Origin: a bacterium
Lineage (GTDB): Bacteria > Chloroflexota > Dormibacteria > UBA8260 > Bog-877
NCBI GenBank assembly: GCA_021791455.1
Contig: JAJYWM010000395.1
Span: 1-18,999, forward strand
DNA length: 18,999 nucleotides
Reading direction: 5' to 3'
Made by a program: the position numbers and the translations under genes. The notes beneath the pieces are model-generated. The model had not been told where the DNA came from and ran no database searches. It saw nothing but the letters and a program-made list of their open reading frames with translations. This document shows, piece by piece, positions 7,612 to 14,425 of this stretch (position 1 is the first letter of the stretch; each line of letters begins with the position of its first letter).

Positions 7612-8022
7612 CGGCACTGCTTTGAGCCGGGGAGGGCGGACACCGACGATCCAAGCTGTCGCGGCCGTCGGCCAACCATATTCCACGGATGGCCCTGGCT
7701 GAAGCGGCGCTCCTCTGGGAGCAGTCGGTTGGCAAGACCTCCTGGGACACTCGTGTCATCGGGGCGGCCTGCAGATGGTACCGGCCCAGACGCGTTCGGG
7801 AGTAGACGCACCCGGTCCCAGGTGCGCCGCCACAGGACTGCCCAAGCTGGCCACGTCGTGACATCACCTGGAGCGAACTGTGTCTCGTTTAGTAAGATAC
7901 TTCTCACGAGAGGTAATCGCGGCGAAAGGAGCTGAGAGATCCATCCCTGTGATCCGGTGCCCTTAACCGCTCGAAGACCCTCTAAGAGGAGTTCCGGGGA
8001 TCAGCCGTTGGAAAGGAAATTG
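7612..8022. other. Long non-coding leader region before the carotenoid operon
   Basis: No gene with a convincing protein is seen in these 411 bases; the minus-strand frames over 7401-7907 look like out-of-frame sequence. The interval contains an AT-rich nested palindrome (7883-7911) that may mark the carotenoid promoter, and a further small palindrome CCTCTAAGAGG at 7979-7989. Confidence 0.5.
7883..7911 (+). promoter_or_regulatory. Nested palindrome with a -10-like hexamer, candidate crt promoter/operator
   Basis: Outer arms TCTCGT (7883-7888) and ACGAGA (7906-7911) enclose inner arms AGTA (7891-7894) and TACT (7898-7901), with centres one base apart. The core reads TAAGAT (7893-7898), four of six matches to a sigma-70 -10 box; no good -35 is seen. 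It is the most AT-rich patch in the leader and lies 112 bases before the small ORF that opens the operon. Regulator unknown; the upstream MarR protein is the nearest candidate. Confidence 0.3.
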
Positions 8023-8127
8023 ATGACAGCTGGCGGGCGGGCGATCCCTTCAGCCGAGCAACGGCAGTTTGAGGGGGCTTACCGGCTCCCGTGGGTGGCC
8101 TGGGTAGAGGGAGGTTTTGGCGGGTGA
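8023..8127 (+). CDS. 34-residue small ORF coupled to the first lycopene cyclase gene
   Basis: ATG 8023 follows a good ribosome site (AAAGGAAATTG) and reads MTAGGRAIPSAEQRQFEGAY, then RLPWVAWVEGGFGG, ending in TGA 8125-8127. That stop overlaps the GTG start of the cyclase gene (8124-8126) in the four-base form GTGA, the same arrangement used at the next two junctions of the operon. The context argues that it is translated, either as a small protein or as a leader that hands ribosomes to the cyclase gene. No transmembrane segment and no known family are seen. The alternative is a chance ORF. Confidence 0.45.
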   Translation: MTAGGRAIPSAEQRQFEGAYRLPWVAWVEGGFGG

Positions 8128-8423
8128 TCCGCTTCCTGTATCTGGTCGCCCTCATCATGAGCTGGGCCGGCGTGGCGTTCTTCAACCACCGCCTGCGGAC
8201 ACAAGTGTTGGGCTGGCGTCTGCTGCGGGCCATAGCGGTCACGGTCCCCTTGTTCTTGGTCTTCGACGCGGTGGGAGCCTCACGGGGATGGTTTCGCAGC
8301 AACCCCCATCTGAACTCGGTGATATTCCCCCCGGGGATCCCCTTGGAGGAGCCCATCCTGCTCGGGTTTCTGGTCCTGATCTCAGTCACCATCCGCTGGG
8401 CGGTCAGACGGGCGGGCGTGTGA
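8124..8423 (+). CDS. Lycopene cyclase subunit, CrtYc/CrtYe type
   Basis: A 99-residue membrane protein with about three hydrophobic helices: IRFLYLVALIMSWAGVAFF, LLRAIAVTVPLFLVFDAVG, then PLEEPILLGFLVLISVTI. The FDAVGASRGWF (Asp followed by a Gly-Trp region) and PLEEP motifs are those of the heterodimeric lycopene cyclases of actinobacteria, where two small subunits together close the end rings of lycopene or of its C50 derivatives. I chose GTG 8124, which has GGGAGG nine bases upstream and overlaps the preceding small ORF by four bases; an upstream in-frame start at 8091 would add non-homologous residues. The presence of a CrtEb-like enzyme downstream points to the CrtYe/f (C50) version. Confidence 0.8.
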   Translation: MIRFLYLVALIMSWAGVAFFNHRLRTQVLGWRLLRAIAVTVPLFLVFDAVGASRGWFRSNPHLNSVIFPPGIPLEEPILLGFLVLISVTIRWAVRRAGV

Positions 8424-8692
8424 GACAGTACACCCTCGCCGCCGTCGTGGTCTTGGCCTTGGCGCTTCTGCTGGCAGGCTGGCGAGGGCACCTGGCGGAG
8501 CGTTCGCTCTGGGTGGGGCTCGCGATCTTCGCCGGCATGACGATCGGCGGCGACGTCGTGCTCACTGCCGTCGGCGTGTTCACCTACGCTCCCCAATTCC
8601 TCAGCGGCATCCGGATCGACCGGATGCCGCTCGAGGATCTCCTATACGGGATGGCGCTATACCTCACCGCGGTCACGGTGTACGCGTGGTGA
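8420..8692 (+). CDS. Lycopene cyclase subunit, CrtYd/CrtYf type
   Basis: A 90-residue membrane protein: MRQYTLAAVVVLALALLLAG opens with a hydrophobic helix, followed by a second (LWVGLAIFAGMTIGGDVVL) and ending PLEDLLYGMALYLTAVTVYAW. The PLED-LLYGMALY block is the second-subunit counterpart of the PLEE motif of the cyclase family. The GTG start at 8420 overlaps the previous stop as GTGA, and its own TGA overlaps the next start in the same way, implying translational coupling and equal subunit levels. It should form a membrane heterodimer with the preceding protein. Confidence 0.8.
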   Translation: MRQYTLAAVVVLALALLLAGWRGHLAERSLWVGLAIFAGMTIGGDVVLTAVGVFTYAPQFLSGIRIDRMPLEDLLYGMALYLTAVTVYAW

Positions 8693-10704
8693 AGGCGCTC
8701 TTCTGGTCCAGCCGTCCGGCCAGCTGGATCAACACCGCGCTTCCCTTCCTCGCCGCGGCACTGTCGGTCAGGCTGGCAGTGAGCCCCCTCCTGATCTTTG
8801 GGGTGGCCTACTTCCTGCTCCCGTACAACCTGCTGCTGTACGGGATCAACGACCTGTTCGACTATGAGTCCGACCGTCGCAATCCCCGCAAGGGAGGTGT
8901 GATTGAGGGCGGCCTCCTGCCACCTGCCAGGGCCACCCAGCTGTGGCTTGCGATCGCGCTCACCAACCTTCCCCTACTCGCCGTCTGCGGGTATTTGGGA
9001 GGCTTGCCCTTGGTGGCAGCCCTCGCGTTCACCTGCCTCGCCGCGGTCGCCTACTCGGCGCCTCCCCTGCGGGCCAAGGTGATCCCGGTGCTCGACTCCC
9101 TCACCAGTTCATCCCACTTCGTGCTCCCGGCGGCGTGCGGCCTGTTGGCTGGTGGATTGCCCTTGGTGGCGTTCCCGTGGCGCCTCCTTGCGGCCTTTTT
9201 CCTGTGGGGTGTCGCCTCCCAGGCACTGGGAGCCATACAGGACGTCGAATTCGACACCCAGGCCGGCATAGGGTCCATAGCTACTGCGCTTGGCGCCCGC
9301 AGGACCGCCGCGGTGGCGACCGCCGCCTATGGCCTGTCGATCATCCTGGTGAGCCTCGGGGGTGGCCTGGAAGTGGTGGCGGCGGTGACCCTGGTGCCCT
9401 ATTCCCTGCTCGCCGCCTCCTGCCTGGTGGGCATCCCAGGGCTGCAGGCCCGTCGCGCCTGGCGCGGCTTCTTACAGATGAACCTCCTCGCCGGCTTCGT
9501 CATCACCCAGCTGTTCTTGCGCCAGTGGGGCGTTGACCGCATCAGCGTCATCGATTTGCTCGCGTGGGGATCCGCGCTGGCGGTGGCCGTCTCGCTGCTC
9601 GTCATGACCTTGAACCGGGCCGCCCTTCGAAAGGGACCCAGCCCCTCCGGAGGAGCCAACCTGCCGTCGCTCACCGTGATCGTCCTGGCCCGAGCTGGGC
9701 GGCGTCGGGCCGGGGCCTGCATCGAGAGCCTTCGGGCCCAGTCCTATCCAGGGCAGTTGCGACTGCTGGTGGTCGAGTCCGCAACGGCATCGAGCCTCGA
9801 AGCTCCCCAGGACGCCTCCCCAGCGGATGGGGTTGAGACCATCGACGCGGGTCCGCCTCCACCGCTTTGGAGCGCAACCTGCTGGGCCGCGGAGCGTGGC
9901 CATCAGATGGCCACCTCGGACCTGCTGGCCTTCGTCGACGGCGACACCAGATTGAACCCTCACGCGCTGGCCGAGATGGCTTCGTCGCTGGGCGCCAGCG
10001 GCGCTGGCTTGGTGTCCCTGCTGCTACCTCAGGGGATGAGAGCTCGCGCGGCCCGAGCCCTGGTGCCCGCGCTGTCCTTTGCCCAGAGCTGCTGGGTCCC
10101 CAACTTCCTGCAGAATGTCTCCGCCCTGCGCCGCCTGACCTGGGTTTCCCCAGCCCAGATGACCTTCGGCTCATGCCTGATGGTCGACCGCGCCACCTGC
10201 CGCGGCCGTCGCAGAGCTGGCCACCCGCAACGAGGACTCCCTGACCTCAGGCACCTCATTTCAGAGAGTTCGGCCCCGGTCTTCCTGCTGGACGGGAAAT
10301 CCCTCGGCCAGTCCGACCGGTACCGCTCGGTGGCAGATGTGGCGAGCGTCTGGCGCGGGGCACTATACCCGGCCGTGGGCAACTCCCTGCCGCTGGCTCT
10401 CTGCTGTCTCATCGGGACTCTGACCGTCCAGCTGCTCCCCCTCGGGCTTCCCTTTGCGGCCTTGGCGACCGGCAGCTCCGCAGCCCTCTGCGGTTCTCTG
10501 TTGGCGCTGGCCCTGCTGGTTGTGCTGCGGGTGTCACACGCCCGCCAGGCTGGACAGCCCCTCAGCGGGATAGTGTGGCACCCCCTCACATGGGTCGCTA
10601 CCCTCGCCTTCCAGATCGCCTCGATAGCGAAGGGCCTGCAGGGCGAGCCGTCCGACGCCAGGGTCGGCAAGATGGCGGGGAAGCCGATCGGAGCCTGGCT
10701 TTGA
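8689..10704 (+). CDS. UbiA prenyltransferase (lycopene elongase-like) fused to GT2 glycosyltransferase
   Basis: A 671-residue membrane protein with two enzymes in one chain. Residues 1-285 are a UbiA-type transferase with NDLFDYESDRRNPRKGG (54-70) and the second Asp motif QDVEFD (184-189); the first motif is the form seen in CrtEb/LbtB lycopene elongases, which add dimethylallyl units to lycopene to give C45/C50 carotenoids. A helix (about 288-306) links to a GT2 domain (about 326-545) with LLAFVDGDTRLNP (DGD at 417-419) resembling CrtQ-type carotenoid glycosyltransferases, then C-terminal helices. Elongase and glycosyltransferase are usually separate genes. The stretch 504-526 fits the GT fold poorly (see findings). 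GTG 8689 overlaps the previous stop as GTGA. Confidence 0.8.
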   Translation: MKALFWSSRPASWINTALPFLAAALSVRLAVSPLLIFGVAYFLLPYNLLLYGINDLFDYESDRRNPRKGGVIEGGLLPPARATQLWLAIALTNLPLLAVCGYLGGLPLVAALAFTCLAAVAYSAPPLRAKVIPVLDSLTSSSHFVLPAACGLLAGGLPLVAFPWRLLAAFFLWGVASQALGAIQDVEFDTQAGIGSIATALGARRTAAVATAAYGLSIILVSLGGGLEVVAAVTLVPYSLLAASCLVGIPGLQARRAWRGFLQMNLLAGFVITQLFLRQWGVDRISVIDLLAWGSALAVAVSLLVMTLNRAALRKGPSPSGGANLPSLTVIVLARAGRRRAGACIESLRAQSYPGQLRLLVVESATASSLEAPQDASPADGVETIDAGPPPPLWSATCWAAERGHQMATSDLLAFVDGDTRLNPHALAEMASSLGASGAGLVSLLLPQGMRARAARALVPALSFAQSCWVPNFLQNVSALRRLTWVSPAQMTFGSCLMVDRATCRGRRRAGHPQRGLPDLRHLISESSAPVFLLDGKSLGQSDRYRSVADVASVWRGALYPAVGNSLPLALCCLIGTLTVQLLPLGLPFAALATGSSAALCGSLLALALLVVLRVSHARQAGQPLSGIVWHPLTWVATLAFQIASIAKGLQGEPSDARVGKMAGKPIGAWL

Positions 10705-12224
10705 CAGCTGGACTGCGCTCGGCGGCACCCGTCACGAAGAGTCGCACGCGCCCGCTGCGGGCGGTGGTGGTGGGGTCAGGGCTCGGCGGACTTGCCGTGG
10801 CCATTCGCCTGCTGGCGGCCGGGCTCGAGGTGACCGTCGTGGAGGCCGCGGCAACCCCGGGTGGCCGGGCCGGACGGATTCGTGAACAGGGATACACGTT
10901 CGACACCGGCCCTTCGCTGATCACCATGCCCCAGCTCCTGGATCAGCTCTTCCAACTGGCGGGCACCACAACCGAGGAGCAGCTGACCCTGCATCGTCTG
11001 GAACCCTTCTACCGGATCCACTGGCGATCCGAGCCGCGCTTCTTCGACTTCGGGTCCGACCCGGAGCAGATGCGAGAGCAGATTGGGCAGTTCAGTACTT
11101 CTGATGCCGGGCGGTATCCGGCTTTCATCGAGCAGAGTCGTCGGATCTACGAGGAGGCGATCCTGGGAGCGGGCACCAGCAGCTTTTTGAGACTTCGCGA
11201 CTTCGTTCAGCTGGTGCCGAAGATGATAGGCCTGCGCGCGCTGCGGTCGGTGGAGCACTTCGTTGAGGCCTACTTCGACGATGTCCACGTTCGTCAGGCC
11301 TTCTCCTTCCACCCCCTCTTCATAGGCGGCGATCCGTATCGAGTGCCGGCGGTCTATGCCGCCTTGGCCTTCCTCCAAATCGAATCCGGAGTCTGGTATT
11401 CGGACGGGGGCGTGTACAGCCTGGTCGAGGCCCTGGAAGGACTGGTGCGGACGGGGGGCGCGGTACGGTACGGGGACCCTGTGGTGGAGATCAGGCGGGC
11501 GGACGGCCGCGTCACGGGAGTTCGGACCGCGTCGGGAGCTCTCCATCCTGCCGACTTCGTCATCAGCAACGCCGACGTGGTGGAGACCAGCCGGCTGCTG
11601 CTCGGCGATCGCCGAACGTCCGATCCCCAACTCACCATGAGCTGCTTTCTGCTCTATCTGGGCACGGATCGGGTGTTTCCCGAGCTGGCCCATCACACCC
11701 TGCTGGTCGGTGACGACTACCGAGGCTTCATCGGCGATGTCACCAGACGGGGCCGCCTGGGGGCCTCGCCCAGCCTCTACCTGCACGCCCCAACCAGGAC
11801 CGAACCGGAGATGGCACCACCAGGCGCAGACGCGATCAGCGTGCTGCTCCCAGTCCCCAACCTTCGCTCCGGGATCGACTGGAGGGCTGCCGAAGCTGGT
11901 GTCAGGGAGCAGGTTCTGGCCGCGATGGAAGGGGTTGGCGGCCTGCACCTGGCAGGGCTGCGCGAATCCCTGCGGTTCGAGCGCAGCTGGACTCCGGTCG
12001 ACTTCAAGACCGCCCTTCGCGCTCAGTTGGGCAACGCCTTCGGACCGTCACCAACCCTGCTGCAGTCAGCCTATTTCCGCCAGCCCAACCGGGATCGACG
12101 GGTGAAGGGCCTGTACCACGTCGGCGCCGGCACCCATCCTGGGGCGGGGATCCCGGGAGTGCTTATGGGTGCCGAGGTCACCGCGCAACTGCTCCTTGAG
12201 GAGGCCCGGGCGTGGCGGTCGTAG
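10701..12224 (+). CDS. crtI: Phytoene desaturase
   Basis: A 507-residue FAD enzyme of the CrtI family, which introduces the double bonds that turn phytoene into lycopene. It opens with the dinucleotide fold VVVGSGLGGLAVAIRLLAAG followed by GGRAGRIREQGYTFDTGPSL, contains the family blocks HPLFIGGDPY, ESGVWYSDGGVYSLVEAL and YLGTDRVFPEL, and ends with GLYHVGAGTHPGAGIPGVLM, the C-terminal carotenoid-oxidoreductase signature. I chose TTG 10701 because it overlaps the preceding TGA as TTGA, in keeping with the rest of the operon; no better start lies between it and the FAD motif. It overlaps crtB by 13 bases. Confidence 0.93.
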   Translation: MTAGLRSAAPVTKSRTRPLRAVVVGSGLGGLAVAIRLLAAGLEVTVVEAAATPGGRAGRIREQGYTFDTGPSLITMPQLLDQLFQLAGTTTEEQLTLHRLEPFYRIHWRSEPRFFDFGSDPEQMREQIGQFSTSDAGRYPAFIEQSRRIYEEAILGAGTSSFLRLRDFVQLVPKMIGLRALRSVEHFVEAYFDDVHVRQAFSFHPLFIGGDPYRVPAVYAALAFLQIESGVWYSDGGVYSLVEALEGLVRTGGAVRYGDPVVEIRRADGRVTGVRTASGALHPADFVISNADVVETSRLLLGDRRTSDPQLTMSCFLLYLGTDRVFPELAHHTLLVGDDYRGFIGDVTRRGRLGASPSLYLHAPTRTEPEMAPPGADAISVLLPVPNLRSGIDWRAAEAGVREQVLAAMEGVGGLHLAGLRESLRFERSWTPVDFKTALRAQLGNAFGPSPTLLQSAYFRQPNRDRRVKGLYHVGAGTHPGAGIPGVLMGAEVTAQLLLEEARAWRS

Positions 12225-13042
12225 TCGAGCCGGCGATCCGCGAGTACCTGGAGGAAGCGGTGCTGACCACCAACCGGGTGGCGCGCACATTCGCCCTGGC
12301 AACCCGGATTCTGCCCCGGGATGTCCGTCCCGACGTTTACCTGCTGTACCTGGTGTGCCGTCAGCTCGACGATCTGGTCGACTTTCAGGACCCAGACGCC
12401 GGTAGACGGCTCGACTGCGCGGTGGAGTGGGCCACGACCGGTACGGTCAGAGGACCCGAGGCCGAGATCTTGGACTACCTCTTTCAGCGTCACCCGGATC
12501 TCCCCAGGGAGGCGGTCTTCGACTTCTGCCAAGGCCAGCGGCGCGACATGCGGCCCTTTCTGATGGAGACCGAGGCGGAGCTGGACCTCTACTCGTATCA
12601 GGTGGCCGGCACCGTCGGCCGCCTGATGGCGACACTGCTTGGGGTCTTCGACGAGAAGGCGGACCAGGCGGCGCGGGCGCTGGGGATAGCGATGCAGCGC
12701 ACCAACATCCTGAGGGACATCGATGAGGATCTGGCGCGCGGGCGGACCTATCTGCCCCGCCAGACCATGGAGCTGGCCGGGGTGCGGGACCTCGGGTCGG
12801 ATGATCGCTCGCTGCTGTTGCGAGTGGAGATCGCCATCGCGGACCACTGGTACGAACGGGGACTACCCGGTACCTGCATGCTCAGAAGGGGGAGTCGGTC
12901 CGTTCGGGCAGCGGGGCTCATGTACCAGCAGATCCTGCGCCAGATAGAGCGGGACGGAAGGGGGGCAGTACGCCCGTGCCGCTCCGTGGTGCCATCCCAT
13001 CGGAAGCTGCTCGGGGTGATGCAAGCCCTGATCTCATCCTGA
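12212..13042 (+). CDS. crtB: Phytoene synthase
   Basis: A 276-residue member of the squalene/phytoene synthase family, which condenses two GGPP into phytoene. Both Mg-binding Asp motifs are present: CRQLDDLVD (Asp53, Asp54, Asp57) and NILRDIDEDLARGRTYLP (Asp169, Asp171, Asp173), together with the YSYQVAGTVG segment. GTG 12212 lies within the end of crtI and has a strong GAGGAGG site seven bases upstream. It is the last gene of the operon; structured repeats follow before the convergent gene. The substrate-supplying GGPP synthase gene is not in this window. The C-terminal part (RRGSRSVRAAGLMYQQIL) is the usual end of the family. Confidence 0.93.
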   Translation: MAVVVEPAIREYLEEAVLTTNRVARTFALATRILPRDVRPDVYLLYLVCRQLDDLVDFQDPDAGRRLDCAVEWATTGTVRGPEAEILDYLFQRHPDLPREAVFDFCQGQRRDMRPFLMETEAELDLYSYQVAGTVGRLMATLLGVFDEKADQAARALGIAMQRTNILRDIDEDLARGRTYLPRQTMELAGVRDLGSDDRSLLLRVEIAIADHWYERGLPGTCMLRRGSRSVRAAGLMYQQILRQIERDGRGAVRPCRSVVPSHRKLLGVMQALISS

Positions 13043-13121
13043 CGGGAAAGTGGCGACTGGGATCACCGGGGGCAGCTGTATCTGGGCTCACGAATAGTGC
13101 GCCACGCGCCGCGACCCACCG

Positions 13122-13186
13122 CGCTCCGGTAAGGAGCGGGCCATTCCGGCCCTGGCGCCGCCCTGGCCGGGACTGGTGTTGGCCCG
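13122..13186. terminator. Nested hairpins between convergent crtB and membrane-protein genes
   Basis: CGCTCC (13122-13127) pairs with GGAGCG (13133-13138). Overlapping it is a nested structure: CGGGCCA (13137-13143) with TGGCCCG (13180-13186), enclosing CCGGCC (13146-13151) with GGCCGG (13165-13170). The two genes converge here, so a bidirectional terminator is the likely role. No T-run is visible, as often in GC-rich genomes. Confidence 0.45.
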
Positions 13187-13202
13187 CGACCCGACTGGCA
13201 GG

Positions 13203-14321
13203 CTACCGGGTGGGTCGCCCTGAGGTGCTCCTCGCCATCTGCGGCTCGGCTCCACCAGCTGTGAGCCCGGGATGGGGGGCCTGCTGCGGATAGACACTCC
13301 CAGACCCGGGCGGCGAAGCCTGTGGCAGGTGGGGCTCGGCGGTCACATCGGACGGGCCAACCCCGGCCAGTAGGCGGCGCACGCGCAGGCCGGCCCAGCC
13401 CAGCAGACCCTCCGGCATGGCGATCACGAGGTCGAGGACCTGGACCTCAAGTCCCAGGGTCAGGGCCAAGGTCAGTGGCAGCCCGGCCAGTGCCAGGCCC
13501 GAAGCCCACCACACCTGGGAGGTTCCGAACCCCCCTATACCCTGAATCGGAAGGGCAAACAGGAGCGTGCGCACGGCCAGTGCCAGCCAGACCTGCCACA
13601 GGTTCAGGTGGGCCCCCAGGGCCAAGAACAAACAGAGATATTCCAACGCCGCGAGCAGACGCGCCAGCGCCGTGGCCGAGACCAGGGCCACCACGCTGCC
13701 TGCGCTGCTGAGGTCCGCCAGGGCCAGCTCCGCCCTGGTCGCGAAGGCGCCCACGATGGGCAGCCGCTCCGCCAGCCCCAGCAACCTCACCCGGGTCGCC
13801 CTGACGAAGAAGAGCAGCAGCAGCAGCAAAAGGGCCGCCGCCATGAGTATGGCGGTCAGCCGCAGAGGGCGGGCCAGGGTTACCCCCGCCATGTCCGCTG
13901 CGACCAGGAGGATGATCGCCAGGCTCGCCAGATCCAGCAATCTGGCCACCAGCGCGACACCTGTGCCGCGGGAGACAGATGTGTCCAGGTCATAGCGGGC
14001 GAACCACACGAAGGCGGCGTCGGACCCCGGCCCCGGCAGGACCTGGCCCGCGCCCCAACTCGCTGCGGTGACGCCCACGGTCGCTGCCAGGGAACCTCTG
14101 CCGAGCAGAATGTGGTAGCGCCAGGCCCTGGCGAGGACATAGCCGGCCGCGATCAGAGCGGCCAGGAACAGCAGTGGGACCGACACATGGGAGAGGGCGG
14201 CGGCCACTCTTGGGACGGAAACCTTGGTGAGAACCAGGGCCAAGAGGCCGATCCCGACCACGGTGCCCAAAAGAATTCTGACCCGCGGGTGGCGGAAACG
14301 ATTGAGAACCGAACTCATCAC
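13203..14321 (-). CDS. YbhN/LPG-synthase-type transmembrane protein (UPF0104)
   Basis: A 372-residue integral membrane protein with about eight hydrophobic segments spread over residues 17-320. The pattern RAWRYHILL...SWGAGQVLPGPGSDAAFVWFARY, a polar Gly/Pro segment after a helix, and the late IQGIGGFGTSQVWWASGLALAG block are typical of the lysylphosphatidylglycerol-synthase transmembrane family (PF03706), often found beside lipid or glycan enzymes and of broadly unknown substrate. The last 50 residues are a Pro/Ser/Gly tail. Start is GTG 14321 or ATG 14318, with a G-run just upstream. It is the last gene of the minus-strand series and meets crtB head-on. Confidence 0.75.
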   Translation of the reverse strand: MMSSVLNRFRHPRVRILLGTVVGIGLLALVLTKVSVPRVAAALSHVSVPLLFLAALIAAGYVLARAWRYHILLGRGSLAATVGVTAASWGAGQVLPGPGSDAAFVWFARYDLDTSVSRGTGVALVARLLDLASLAIILLVAADMAGVTLARPLRLTAILMAAALLLLLLLFFVRATRVRLLGLAERLPIVGAFATRAELALADLSSAGSVVALVSATALARLLAALEYLCLFLALGAHLNLWQVWLALAVRTLLFALPIQGIGGFGTSQVWWASGLALAGLPLTLALTLGLEVQVLDLVIAMPEGLLGWAGLRVRRLLAGVGPSDVTAEPHLPQASPPGSGSVYPQQAPHPGLTAGGAEPQMARSTSGRPTR

Positions 14322-14425
14322 CCCCCAGTCTGCATCAAGCGACCCCCCAACAGGATGAGGCGGGCCTGAGAGTGTGCGCCCCCACCATCGGCTCCAGCGC
14401 CACCAGCTCGCCCGTCAGACACTGG

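Noticed and set aside
7979..7989. CCTCTAAGAGG palindrome as a second operator
   Set aside because: Only 11 bases, could be chance, and there is no associated promoter element; kept as a note only.
10776..11948. 390-codon open frame antisense to crtI
   Set aside because: It lies opposite a strongly supported CrtI frame, has no recognisable domain, and long antisense frames are expected in GC-rich coding DNA.
12071..12847. 258-codon minus-strand frame opposite crtB
   Set aside because: Shadow of the phytoene synthase reading frame; no motif or ribosome site.
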